Source of the DNA: Micromonospora sp. NBRC 110009
GTDB taxonomy: Bacteria > Actinomycetota > Actinomycetes > Mycobacteriales > Micromonosporaceae
Direction of reading: 5' to 3'
Assembly: GCF_030518795.1 (NCBI RefSeq)
Contig: NZ_CP130427.1
Coordinates: 1,550,001 to 1,614,000, forward strand
Length of the DNA: 64,000 bases
Shown piece after piece: positions 52,025 through 59,326 of the stretch (position 1 is the first letter of the stretch; each line of letters begins with the position of its first letter). A program made the position numbers and the translations under genes. A model generated the notes under the pieces. It was not told the origin of the DNA, searched no databases, and saw only the letters and a program-made list of their open reading frames with translations.

Positions 52025-52681
52025 GTGCCGGAATTTTCTGATGGAGCGGATGTCGCGCATGAGGCGAAGCGGGACCTGCGCGTCACGGTGCTCGCCCGCC
52101 GCCGGTCGCTCACCGCTCCGGCCCGGGCCGAGGCGGCGGCGCGCGTCCAGGCCGAGCTGGTTTCCCTGGTACGCCGGCTGCGCCCGACCCGGCTGACCGC
52201 GTACGTGCCGGTCGCCTCGGAACCCGGCGGGGGCGACCTGCCGGCGGTGCTGCGGGCGGCGCTCGCGCCGGCGGCGGAACTGCTGCTCCCGGTGCTCCGG
52301 GACGACCTGGACCTGGACTGGGCCGCCTACACCGACGCGGCGTCGCTGCGGGCGGCCGGGCGGGGGCTGCGCGAGCCCGTCGGCGCCCTGCTGGGGCCGG
52401 CCGCGGTGGCCACCGCCGGCCTGGTGATCGTGCCCGCGCTGGCAGTGGACCGCCGAGGGCGGCGGCTGGGCCGGGGCGGCGGCTCGTACGACCGGGCGCT
52501 GGCCCGGGTGCCGGCCGCCACCCTGACCGTGGCGCTGCTGCACGACGGGGAGTTCGTCGACGCGGTACCCGGGGAGGAGCACGACCGCCCGGTTCGCGCC
52601 GTGATCACCCCCGGCGCCGGGCTGATCGAGGTCCCGGGTGTGGGGCGGGGCTCTTCCAGTGGACGAACCCGGGTTCGATGA
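52025..52681 (+). CDS. 5-formyltetrahydrofolate cyclo-ligase
   Basis: This enzyme converts 5-formyl-THF to 5,10-methenyl-THF with ATP and returns the storage form to the folate pool. The GTG at 52025 has AGGAG six bases upstream; an in-frame TTG at 52007 is less likely. The 218-residue protein has KRDLRVTVLARRRSL at the N-terminus, TAYVPVASEPGGGDLPAVL, and the C-terminal VIVPALAVDRRGRRLGRGGGSYDRAL, diagnostic of the family. It is divergent from the GGDEF gene and 62 bases before fmdB. Its pairing with galU-glp is conserved in Mycobacterium (Rv0992c). Confidence 0.93.
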   Translation: MPEFSDGADVAHEAKRDLRVTVLARRRSLTAPARAEAAARVQAELVSLVRRLRPTRLTAYVPVASEPGGGDLPAVLRAALAPAAELLLPVLRDDLDLDWAAYTDAASLRAAGRGLREPVGALLGPAAVATAGLVIVPALAVDRRGRRLGRGGGSYDRALARVPAATLTVALLHDGEFVDAVPGEEHDRPVRAVITPGAGLIEVPGVGRGSSSGRTRVR

Positions 52682-52743
52682 CGCACCATTGGCACTCGGA
52701 TAAGTCGAGTGCCAACCCGGCCGTGCCAGATCCGGAGGAGAAC

Positions 52744-53085
52744 GTGCCTACGTACCAGTACGCCTGCACCGCGTGCGGCCACCAGCTCGAGGCGGTGCAG
52801 TCCTTCTCTGACGAGCCGCTGACCGAGTGCCCGGCGTGTGAGGGGCGGCTGCGGAAGCTCTTCAACTCGGTCGGCATCGTGTTCAAGGGCTCCGGCTTCT
52901 ACCGCACCGACTCCCGTTCGTCCGGTTCCGACAGCGCCACGAGCACGGCCGCCAAGCCGGCCAAGTCCGACTCCTCGTCGAACGGCTCGTCCAGCTCGTC
53001 GACCAACGGTTCGGCCGCCTCGACCTCGGGCAGCGGCTCGTCCACCAAGACCCCCGCGGCCAGCACCTCCAGCGCCTCCTCCTGA
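52744..53085 (+). CDS. FmdB-family zinc ribbon protein with Ser-rich tail
   Basis: A 113-residue protein. The N-terminal 45 residues form the FmdB zinc ribbon: MPTYQYACTACGHQLEAVQS, then LTECPACEGRLRKLF, with four Cys in CxxC pairs. KGSGFYRTD ends the domain. The remaining 60 residues are nearly all Ser, Thr, Ala and Gly and should be disordered. The GTG has GGAGGAG upstream. FmdB proteins have been tied to regulation of formamidase/acetamidase genes, but for most the role is unknown. It follows the folate enzyme, as in Mycobacterium (Rv0991c), and a GTGGCCAT-family hairpin follows its stop. Confidence 0.9.
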   Translation: MPTYQYACTACGHQLEAVQSFSDEPLTECPACEGRLRKLFNSVGIVFKGSGFYRTDSRSSGSDSATSTAAKPAKSDSSSNGSSSSSTNGSAASTSGSGSSTKTPAASTSSASS

Positions 53086-53123
53086 CCCGGGCGGCGGCGC
53101 CGAGCTCCACCCAACTGCACAGG

Positions 53124-53157
53124 AAAAGTGGCCATTCCGGCGCGGATGGCCACTTTT
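53124..53157 (+). terminator. fmdB terminator, GTGGCCAT family
   Basis: AAAAGTGGCCAT and its complement form a 12-bp stem with a 10-base loop and a T-rich end, 38 bases past the fmdB stop. In reverse orientation it matches the element at 996-1031 in stem core and in nine of ten loop bases. Confidence 0.85.
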
Positions 53158-53204
53158 TCCGTGTACGGGACCTCCCTGCTAGCACAGGCGGGCTGCGTTG
53201 CGGA

Positions 53205-53214
53205 GGTTGTCCAC
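53205..53214 (+). repeat. left copy of the 10-base direct repeat at IS110 ends
   Basis: GGTTGTCCAC, repeated at 54574-54583. The left copy is followed by G and the right copy by A. The nine bases TTGTCCACA that end in the right copy match the actinobacterial DnaA-box consensus. Confidence 0.65.
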
Positions 53215-53459
53215 GGTGAGATGCTTCGTCCCGCCCGGTCGGCCATGATCGTCGTGCTCCCGGCGCTGGTCTGACTCTTTGTCCACCTGGCGCCTTGGCT
53301 GCCCTTCGCCTGATTTGTCGGCCGCGCCGGGTGCACGCGCCGAACGGACGGGTGTGACCTGACAGGAGCCTGTGCAAGAGGTCCCATCACCGTGCTGTCC
53401 GTCCGCCCGACGGTGCGTGCTGCCCCGGTTGGTCACCTGGAAGGACAGCACCACCCACC
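53215..53459 (+). ncRNA. candidate bridge RNA region of the IS110 element
   Basis: IS110-subgroup elements transcribe a structured bridge RNA from the left end, whose two loops recognise donor and target DNA. This 245-base non-coding stretch has the right size and position and contains local inverted repeats such as CCGTCCGCCCGACGG near its 3' half. The RNA ends and guide loops were not derived, so the call is by position and family knowledge only. Confidence 0.5.
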
Positions 53460-54536
53460 ATGACAGATCACCAGTTCGAAGTCATCGGCGGCGTTGACAC
53501 CCACGCCGATACCCACACCGCCGTGGTCATCGACGAGGTCGGCCGGATGCATGGCCATCGCCAGTTCCCCACCACGGTGGCCGGCTACCGGGCGCTGCTG
53601 GCGTGGATGAGCGACCACGGTCCGGTACGGTCGGTCGGGATCGAGGGCACTGGCAGCTACGGCGTCGGCCTGGCCCGCTACCTGCGCGCCCAGGGCGTGC
53701 ATCTCGTGGAGGTCGACCGGCCCAACCGCAAGATGCGCCGCCGGCGTGGCAAGTCCGACCCGATCGACGCCGAGGCCGCCGCCCGGGCGGTGCTGGCCGG
53801 CACCGCGACCACCACCCCGAAGAACCGAGACGGGCAGGTGGAGGCCATCCGGGTCATCCGCGTGGCCCGCACCTCAGCGGTGAAGTCGCGCACCGCGGCG
53901 ATCAACGCCCTGGTCGGCATGGTCCGCACCGCCCCGGAACCGCTGCGCACCCAACTCCTGGACCTGCGCAACTCGGAACTGATCATGACCGCTGCCGCGT
54001 TGCGGCCAGCCCTGGACATCGCCGACCCGATCGCGGCGACCAAGACCGCGATCCGTCGGCTGGCGCGTCGCGTCATCGACCTGGACCGCGAGATCCGGGC
54101 CGCCGACGTCGACCTGCAGGTCCTGCTCAAGCAGGCCGCCCCGCAGCTGCTGGAGTTGCCCGGAATCGGCCCCGAAGTCGCCGCGCAGCTGCTCATCACC
54201 GCCGGCGACAACCCGGAGCGGATCCGCGACGAACGGGCGTTCGCCGCACTCTGCGGGGTCTCACCCATCCCAGCCAGTTCCGGTCGCACCGACCGGCACC
54301 GCCTCAACCGAGGCGGGGACAGGATGGCCAACAGGGCGCTCTACATCGTCGCGGTCAACCGGATGCGCTGCCATCCCGAGACGCTGACCTACGTCGAGCG
54401 CCGACGCGAGCAAGGACTGAGCAACAGAGACATCTCCCGATGTCTGAAGCGGTACATCGCGCGTCAGGTCTACCCGCTGATCTTGGAATCCCTGCGGATC
54501 CGGCCCCCGTCATCCACAGCCCTCGCAGAGCTCTGA
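53460..54536 (+). CDS. IS110-family transposase (DEDD recombinase)
   Basis: A 358-residue recombinase. The N-terminal RuvC-like domain has the acidic residues Asp13 (GGVDTHADTH), Glu62 (GIEGTGSYG) and Asp100/Asp103 (KSDPIDAEAAARA). A helical linker follows. The C-terminal domain has the catalytic Ser region PASSGRT at about 271-277, then DRHRLNRGGDRMANRALY. All expected motifs are intact and the length is normal, so the protein should be functional. The ATG has GGAAGG upstream. In such enzymes the recombinase and its bridge RNA together choose the target. Position and motifs make the family call firm. Confidence 0.95.
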   Translation: MTDHQFEVIGGVDTHADTHTAVVIDEVGRMHGHRQFPTTVAGYRALLAWMSDHGPVRSVGIEGTGSYGVGLARYLRAQGVHLVEVDRPNRKMRRRRGKSDPIDAEAAARAVLAGTATTTPKNRDGQVEAIRVIRVARTSAVKSRTAAINALVGMVRTAPEPLRTQLLDLRNSELIMTAAALRPALDIADPIAATKTAIRRLARRVIDLDREIRAADVDLQVLLKQAAPQLLELPGIGPEVAAQLLITAGDNPERIRDERAFAALCGVSPIPASSGRTDRHRLNRGGDRMANRALYIVAVNRMRCHPETLTYVERRREQGLSNRDISRCLKRYIARQVYPLILESLRIRPPSSTALAEL

Positions 54537-54573
54537 CCAGCCCGGCTTGCATTACAGGAGCATCAGGGCGGTG

Positions 54574-54583
54574 GGTTGTCCAC
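54574..54583 (+). repeat. right copy of the 10-base direct repeat at IS110 ends
   Basis: GGTTGTCCAC, matching 53205-53214. It is the likely right boundary of the element, 37 bases past the transposase stop. Joined to the following A it contains TTGTCCACA. Confidence 0.65.
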
Positions 54584-54665
54584 AGGCGGTGCGTGAGGAC
54601 GGTGCCGCGGCTCTGCGGGCCGCTAGCCTGCGCTCATCGGACGGGCTGGCGGGAGAGGGGCGCGG

Positions 54666-55175
54666 GTGGCGGGCGAGGGATCACTGCGGCCGGTGCGCTG
54701 GCGCGGGCTGCCCCGGGGCGGCACCCTGCTCCGGGTGGGGCTGGTCGCGGTGCTGCTCGGGCTGGCCGCCGCCGTGCTGTCGACACCCGCCGGCTGTCCG
54801 CCGCCCGGGGCGGCCCCGGCCGGCCCTTCTCCGGCCAGCCCCGGCCCCGGCGGGAGCCCGCGCCCGGATCCGGGACGCTCCGGGGCTGCGCTGCCGCTGC
54901 CCAGCGGGTCGGTCGGCGTACCGGTCCGGCTGGCCGAGCCGGCCGCGCTCGCGGTGCTCCGGCCGGGCGCGCGGGTGGATCTCCTGGTCGTGCCGGCGGG
55001 CGGGGCGACCGGCGAGGCGAGCCTGCTCGCCCCTCGGGCGCTGGTGCTCGACGTGGTGGGCGCCGGGGCGGTCGACGGCTCCTCCGCCCTCTACCTGGCC
55101 CTCCGGCCCGACCAGGCGCAGCGCGCGGTCGGCCTGCCGGAGGGCAGCCGCTTCGCCGTGGTGGTACGCGGCTGA
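54666..55175 (+). CDS. SAF-domain (CpaB/RcpC-like) exported protein
   Basis: A 169-residue protein with a signal-anchor helix at about 20-42 (LLRVGLVAVLLGLAAAVLS), a long Pro/Ser/Gly linker, then a SAF-type beta-clip domain (SVGVPVRLAEPAALAVLRPG, VDLLVVPAGG, LALRPDQAQRAVGLPEGSRF). That arrangement resembles RcpC/CpaB pilus-assembly proteins and FlgA-like chaperones, but no pilus genes are nearby. In Mycobacterium a related gene sits beside fmdB; here the IS110 element intervenes. The GTG at 54666 has GGGAGAGG upstream. Function is unknown; the protein should be extracytoplasmic. Confidence 0.75.
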   Translation: MAGEGSLRPVRWRGLPRGGTLLRVGLVAVLLGLAAAVLSTPAGCPPPGAAPAGPSPASPGPGGSPRPDPGRSGAALPLPSGSVGVPVRLAEPAALAVLRPGARVDLLVVPAGGATGEASLLAPRALVLDVVGAGAVDGSSALYLALRPDQAQRAVGLPEGSRFAVVVRG

Positions 55176-55190
55176 CCCGGGTCGGGCGGG

Positions 55191-55358
55191 TCAACCCCAG
55201 TGCGGGGGACGCTCGGCCAGCAGCCAGTCGTCGTTGCCGCCGGGCCGCTCGCCCCAGCCACGGTCGGTGTCGTCGGTGGTCTGCTCGGGCAGCACCACGA
55301 GGTCGTCGCTGAGGTCGACCACGCGGTCGTCGTCGCCACGCATGCCGGGATCGCTCAC
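55191..55358 (-). CDS. small acidic hypothetical protein, 55 residues
   Basis: A GTG at 55358 opens a frame reading MSDPGMRGDDDRVVDLSDDL and ending DDWLLAERPPHWG. It is rich in Asp and aromatic residues, in contrast to the Gly/Pro/Ala noise of the shadow frames around it. Small proteins with this opening and a PPHWG end occur in Micromonosporaceae as I recall. TATCCT lies eight bases before the start, suggesting a leaderless message. Function is unknown. It faces the SAF-domain gene tail to tail and is divergent from the next gene. Confidence 0.7.
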   Translation of the reverse strand: MSDPGMRGDDDRVVDLSDDLVVLPEQTTDDTDRGWGERPGGNDDWLLAERPPHWG

Positions 55359-55472
55359 GAGCGGCAAGGATACCGCCGGAACGCCGGCCCCCGGCCATCC
55401 GGCGCCCCTCCGCCCGGCACACCGTCGCGTCCGGCGGGCCGAGCGACCACGGCGTTGGTAGCGTCGGACGGC

Positions 55473-56297
55473 GTGACGACGCCGAGCGGTGGCAGCCCCG
55501 AGGACGAGTTCTGGCGACGCCCGACACCGGACGAGACGGCCGGCCGGGCCGAGGCCCAGGCGTCCGAGCCGGGCCACCCCGGTGCCCCGGCCACCGGCCG
55601 GCCCCCGGCCGGCTCCTCCGGTGCGGCGGGGAGCGATGACCGCACTTCCGACCCGGCCGGCAGTCCCGGGCCCGGCGCCGGTCAGCCGGCCGGTGATCCC
55701 GACAGCCCCTGGGCCCGACCGGCTGAGGGCTCTGGCGCCGGCGGATCCGGCGAGTCGGGAGCCGGGCCGAACCCGACCGCATATCCCGGGCCGGCGGGAG
55801 GCCAGCCGCGCACCTGGAACGGCAACGGTCAGCCCGGCGGTCCCCGGCCCGGCGAAGGAACGGCACCCCAGCCCTGGACCGGCGCCGGACAGCCGCACCA
55901 GCCCTGGACCGGCGCGGGCCAACAGCACCAGCCGTGGACCGGCGGAGGGCAGCAGCACCAGCCGTGGGCCGGTGGGGCGGAGACGGACAACCCGTGGGCG
56001 CGGCCCGGGCCGGGCGCCGACCTGGCCGGCGGCGGGCAGCCCGCCGGCGGCTGGCCACGGAACGCGCAACCGGCCGGCGGCTACGCCGGCCCGCCGCCCA
56101 CCACCCCGCCACCGCCCGGCTGGCGGCCGCCCCTGTACGTGCAGCCCACCCCGCCCCGGCAACTGCCCGCCCAGAACATGGCCACGATGGACCAGGCGGA
56201 GCAGCAGGCCCAGCGGCTCACCTACGGCTTCGGGGCGGTCGCCGCGGTCGTGCTGGTGATCCTCACCTGCCTGCTCTGCTCACGGGTGATCTTCTGA
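55473..56297 (+). CDS. Pro/Gly-rich cytoplasmic protein with C-terminal membrane anchor
   Basis: A 274-residue protein. Residues 1-235 are disordered and made of Gly, Pro, Ala and Gln, with near-tandem 10-residue units QPWTGAGQPH, QPWTGAGQQH and QPWTGGGQQH. The last 45 residues contain the only membrane helix (LTYGFGAVAAVVLVILTCLLC), preceded by the charged DQAEQQAQR. The GTG at 55473 is preceded by TAGCGT eight bases upstream. Such tail-anchored, low-complexity proteins of actinomycetes may act at the division site or as scaffold, but I do not recognise a family. It shares no operon partner. Confidence 0.75.
   Translation: MTTPSGGSPEDEFWRRPTPDETAGRAEAQASEPGHPGAPATGRPPAGSSGAAGSDDRTSDPAGSPGPGAGQPAGDPDSPWARPAEGSGAGGSGESGAGPNPTAYPGPAGGQPRTWNGNGQPGGPRPGEGTAPQPWTGAGQPHQPWTGAGQQHQPWTGGGQQHQPWAGGAETDNPWARPGPGADLAGGGQPAGGWPRNAQPAGGYAGPPPTTPPPPGWRPPLYVQPTPPRQLPAQNMATMDQAEQQAQRLTYGFGAVAAVVLVILTCLLCSRVIF
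55869..55987 (+). repeat. 30-base tandem repeat, about four copies
   Basis: Units at 55869, 55899, 55929 and 55959 (the last partial) encode QPWTGAGQPH, QPWTGAGQQH, QPWTGGGQQH and QPWAGGAET. The repeat lies wholly inside the Pro/Gly-rich protein gene and could vary in copy number among strains. Confidence 0.85.
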
Positions 56298-56316
56298 GCC
56301 GACCGGGCGGGCGAGC

Positions 56317-56799
56317 TCAGACGATGTTGCTCCACACCATCTGGGCGCCGCTGTCGCCGGTCCGGTAGACGTAGACCAGGGCGAACACCGACAGCACGAC
56401 GACGACCCCGGCGACCAGCCAGCTCAGCCAGGAGGGCAGCCGAGGCACCCGGGGGCTCCTGCTGGTCAGCGCCAGCAGCACCAGGGCCGCCACCGCGAGC
56501 GCCACGGTGAGCCAGAGCAGCACGTCGCCGTACTCGGAATGTTCGTGGATCTTCGCGAGTCCCTCGGGGGGATAGCCCCGGCCCCGCAGCACCTCCTCCA
56601 GCGCCTCGCCCGACTGGGTGGCCACGAAGGCCACGACCGGGGTCACCAGGGCGAGGACCAGCACCGCCCAGTCGAGGCGCGGCCGGGCCCTCGGCACCAG
56701 CCCGTAGACGGACGCCAGCAGCGCCAGCAGCGGAACGAGCACCACAACGGCGTGGACGATCAGGACATGACCGGGCAGCCCGTTGATTTCCTTGAACAC
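56317..56799 (-). CDS. DUF2231-like four-helix membrane protein
   Basis: A 160-residue membrane protein. The start is set at the GTG at 56799 (MFKEINGLPGHVLIVHAVV), which has GGAGG six bases upstream; a longer TTG start exists. Four helices are seen at about 11-35, 42-65, 90-112 and 120-145, and the opening GLPGHVLIVHAVVVLVPL matches the DUF2231 pattern. The family is often found with redox or heme functions, but none is defined. A perfect inverted repeat 41 bases upstream suggests repressor control, perhaps by the neighbouring Fur protein. Confidence 0.85.
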   Translation of the reverse strand: MFKEINGLPGHVLIVHAVVVLVPLLALLASVYGLVPRARPRLDWAVLVLALVTPVVAFVATQSGEALEEVLRGRGYPPEGLAKIHEHSEYGDVLLWLTVALAVAALVLLALTSRSPRVPRLPSWLSWLVAGVVVVLSVFALVYVYRTGDSGAQMVWSNIV

Positions 56800-56839
56800 C
56801 GACACCTCCGGCAATGGATGCGGCTTCCGAAGCAGTCAG

Positions 56840-56864
56840 CGTATGTCGATGTGATCGACATACG
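56840..56864. promoter_or_regulatory. perfect inverted repeat between DUF2231 and Fur genes
   Basis: CGTATGTCGAT and its exact complement are separated by GTG. The site lies 41 bases from the DUF2231 start and 128 bases from the Fur start. It is the best candidate operator in the right part of the window. Confidence 0.7.
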
Positions 56865-56991
56865 CGCCGACGACGGGTGACACGCACCACGCGTCCGTCC
56901 GGTTCACTCGCCGAACGGCCGGCCTGTGGCCGTGGCCACCCGGCGCCGGAGGTGACTTGTCGGTCGATGGGCCGCGTGCTGTCATTGCTGC

Positions 56992-57420
56992 ATGTCCAGT
57001 GGTGAGGAGCTGCTCCGGTCGAAGGGCCTACGGGTCACCCGACCGCGCGTCGCCGTGCTGGACGTGCTCGCCGCCGGCGGTCACCTGGAGGTCGACGAGA
57101 TCACCCGCCGGGTCCGCGAGCGGCTCGACTCGGTCTCCACCCAGGCCGTCTACGACGTGCTCGGCGCGCTGTCCCGGGCCGGGCTGTCCCGCCGGATCGA
57201 GCCGGCCGGCTCGCCGGCCCGCTACGAGGCCCGCGTCGGCGACAACCACCACCACGTGGTGTGCCGGGGCTGCGGTGAGATCGCCGACGTCGACTGCGCG
57301 ACGGGCAGCGCCCCCTGCCTCGACCCGAACACCGCGCACGGGTTCGAGGTGGACGAGGCGGAAGTGACCTTCTGGGGCCTCTGCCCCACCTGCCAGACCC
57401 GCCGCTCCGCCGACGACTGA
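56992..57420 (+). CDS. Fur-family regulator
   Basis: A 142-residue Fur/PerR/Zur-type metalloregulator. The winged helix at about 10-65 reads LRVTRPRVAVLDVLAAGGH, then VSTQAVYDVLGALSRAGLS. The metal sites are DNHHHVVCRGCGEIADVDC and the C-terminal LCPTCQTR, giving two CxxC pairs for structural Zn. The motif HHHVVCRGCG matches FurA or CatR-type proteins that sense peroxide or iron in actinobacteria. Such regulators are often next to katG; here the partners are DUF2231 and DUF2236 genes. An exact operator is not defined, but the palindrome at 56840-56864 is a candidate. Confidence 0.93.
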   Translation: MSSGEELLRSKGLRVTRPRVAVLDVLAAGGHLEVDEITRRVRERLDSVSTQAVYDVLGALSRAGLSRRIEPAGSPARYEARVGDNHHHVVCRGCGEIADVDCATGSAPCLDPNTAHGFEVDEAEVTFWGLCPTCQTRRSADD

Positions 57421-57459
57421 CCCCCGCTCGGCCGGTGCGGCCCGTGGCACTCTTGGGCG

Positions 57460-58311
57460 GTGGATTCCGATGACCTCGGCCTGTTCGGTCCCGAATCGGT
57501 CACGTGGAAGGTGCACGGGGAGCCGATCCTGATCGTCGCCGGCCTGCGCTCGCTCTACCTTCAGGCGCTGCACCCCCGCGCGATGGCCGGGGTCGCCCAG
57601 AACAGCAACTACCGCACCGACGCGTGGGGCCGGCTGATCCGCACCGCCACCTACGTGGCGACGACGATCTACGGCACCAGCGCCGAGGCGGAGGCGGCCG
57701 GCCGCCGGCTGCGTACGCTGCACGCCCGGATGCGGGCCCGGGACCCGTTCACCGGCGAGGAGTTCCGGGTCGACGACCCCGAGCTGCTGCGCTGGGTGCA
57801 CGTCACCGAGATCGAGTCGTTCGTCAGCACCGCCCGCCGGGCCGGGTTGTCCCTGACCGACGCCGAGGTGGACGGCTACTACACCGAGCAGCGCCGGGCG
57901 GCCGCTCTGGTCGGGCTGGACCCGGCCGACGTGCCGGGCACCGCCGCCGAGGTGGCCGACTACTACCGGCGGATCCGGGGCGAGCTGCGGATGACCCGGG
58001 AGGCGGCGGAGACCGCGCTGTTCCTGACCGCCCCGCCGATCCCGTGGAAGCTCAGCCTGCCGGTGAAGCTCGGCCTGCACCTGGGGCCGGCGCGCTGGGC
58101 GTACCTGGGCATCGCCGGCACCGCGCTGGGGCTGCTGCCGGCGTGGGCCCGCCGGCTCTACGGCGGCCTCGGCCTGCCCACCACCGCGCTCTCGGCGGAC
58201 CTGAGCGTCCGCGCGCTGCGCCTCGCCCTGGCCGCGCTCCCCCGCCGCTACCGGGAGGGCCCGTTGCAGCAGGCCGCGAAGGAACGCGCTGCCCGCCTCG
58301 CCGCCGCCTGA
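57460..58311 (+). CDS. DUF2236 (MpaB/latex-clearing-like) heme oxygenase family protein
   Basis: A 283-residue all-helical protein of the DUF2236 family, which includes rubber oxygenases (Lcp) and fungal MpaB enzymes that use a b-type heme. Typical segments are LYLQALHPRAMAGVAQNSNY with a heme-ligand-like His, TTIYGTSAEAEAAGRRL, and ELLRWVHVTEIESF with another conserved His. No signal peptide is seen, so it is cytoplasmic. It starts 39 bases after the Fur gene on the same strand, so the two may be co-transcribed, and a redox-responsive regulator is plausible. The substrate is unknown. Confidence 0.88.
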   Translation: MDSDDLGLFGPESVTWKVHGEPILIVAGLRSLYLQALHPRAMAGVAQNSNYRTDAWGRLIRTATYVATTIYGTSAEAEAAGRRLRTLHARMRARDPFTGEEFRVDDPELLRWVHVTEIESFVSTARRAGLSLTDAEVDGYYTEQRRAAALVGLDPADVPGTAAEVADYYRRIRGELRMTREAAETALFLTAPPIPWKLSLPVKLGLHLGPARWAYLGIAGTALGLLPAWARRLYGGLGLPTTALSADLSVRALRLALAALPRRYREGPLQQAAKERAARLAAA

Positions 58312-58338
58312 CCCGGGCAGCCGCGGCCGGCGGGCCGG

Positions 58339-59274
58339 TCAGTCCCCGTCGGAGACCGGGTCGGCGGGCCGGTCCACGGCCGCCCACGGGTCCCTGCCGG
58401 GGGTCTGCGCGCCGGCCGGGCAGGTCCGCCGGTAGTCGCACCAGCCGCAGCGCGGCCCGGGGGTGACGGGGAACGCCTCGTCGGGGTCGGCGCCGTCGGC
58501 GACCGCCCGCTCGGCGGCCATGATGTCCCGGGCGGTCTCCTCGGCCCGGGTGAGCTGCCGCTGCAGCGACTCCGGGCTGTGCTCGTGCGCCGCGACCGTG
58601 CCGGTCGGCAGGTGGTGCAGCTCGACCCGGCGGCAGGGCCGGCGGAACACCCGCTCCGCGGCGTACGCGTAGAGGGCGAGGGCCTGCGAGCCTCGGGCGT
58701 CGTCGGCGTCCAGACCGGTGCGGCCGGTCTTGTAGTCGACGATAACCAGCTCCGGCCGCCCGTCCGGGCCGGGGCGCGAGTCGATCCGGTCGGCGCGGCC
58801 GTTGAAGGCGAGCACCGCGGTCTTGACCGCGACCACCCGCTCCACCCCGACCGGTTCGTCGGCCGGGTCGAGCCCGGCCACGTACGACTCCAGCCAGGCC
58901 AGCGCCCGGCGGAAGGCGTCCCGCTCCTGCTCGTCGTCACGGTAGCCCTCCCGGACCCAGGTGCCCTTGAGCAGGGTGCCGAGCACCTCGGGGCGGCGGC
59001 GCTCCGGGGCGAGCGCATACCAGTTCTTCAGGGCGGTGTGGACGCTCGCGCCCAGCGAGTTGTGCGCCCACGGCGGCCCCTTGGGCGGCGCGGGCCGGTC
59101 CAGGTATGAGAAGCGGTAGCGCCGCGGGCAGTCCGCGTAGGCCCCGAGCTTGCTGGGGGTGCAGACGAAGAGCCGCTCCGGCATGCCCTCGAAGCCGAGC
59201 TGCTCGGCCTGCTCGGCGCGGGGTCGGGGCGGCCGGCCGCCGGTGGGCCGTCCGGTCGGGGAGGGTCGTCGCAC
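58339..59274 (-). CDS. RecB-family PD-(D/E)XK nuclease with Fe-S cluster
   Basis: A 311-residue nuclease-like protein. It has the RecB/Cas4-type arrangement: TPSKLGAYADCPRRYRFSYLD with the first Cys, a central VIVDYKTGRTG holding the PD-(D/E)XK Lys, and C-terminal CGWCDYRRTC with three Cys. Together the four Cys can hold a 4Fe-4S cluster. The N-terminal 30 residues are Arg/Pro-rich and probably not conserved. The GTG at 59274 is the start. The protein could act in DNA repair or end processing; no helicase partner or CRISPR genes are nearby. It is transcribed toward the DUF2236 gene. Confidence 0.9.
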   Translation of the reverse strand: MRRPSPTGRPTGGRPPRPRAEQAEQLGFEGMPERLFVCTPSKLGAYADCPRRYRFSYLDRPAPPKGPPWAHNSLGASVHTALKNWYALAPERRRPEVLGTLLKGTWVREGYRDDEQERDAFRRALAWLESYVAGLDPADEPVGVERVVAVKTAVLAFNGRADRIDSRPGPDGRPELVIVDYKTGRTGLDADDARGSQALALYAYAAERVFRRPCRRVELHHLPTGTVAAHEHSPESLQRQLTRAEETARDIMAAERAVADGADPDEAFPVTPGPRCGWCDYRRTCPAGAQTPGRDPWAAVDRPADPVSDGD

Positions 59275-59326
59275 GCCTGAGATCCTGCCACCCCGGTACG
59301 ACAGCGCGCGCCCGGCTGGCGGCCCG

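Larger units (their letters stand above)
53205..54583 (+). mobile_element. IS110-family insertion sequence, probable complete copy
   Basis: A 358-residue IS110-type transposase is flanked by a 245-base non-coding left end and a short right end of about 40 bases. The 10-base sequence GGTTGTCCAC occurs at both boundaries (53205-53214 and 54574-54583), as expected if the insertion core is shared. The layout (long left non-coding region, DEDD gene, short right end) matches the IS110 subgroup whose left end encodes a bridge RNA. It lies between fmdB and the SAF-domain gene and interrupts a conserved block. The exact ends are inferred from the repeat only. Confidence 0.75.

Noticed and set aside
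49310..52582. 1090-codon minus-strand open frame across galU and the GGDEF gene
   Set aside because: Antisense or out-of-phase shadow of real genes at high GC; Arg/Gly/Pro-rich with no motif, while galU and GGDEF frames carry full family signatures.
53086..53204. IS110 left end beginning right after fmdB
   Set aside because: This part holds the fmdB terminator shared with 996-1031, so it belongs to the host; the 10-base repeat gives a better boundary.
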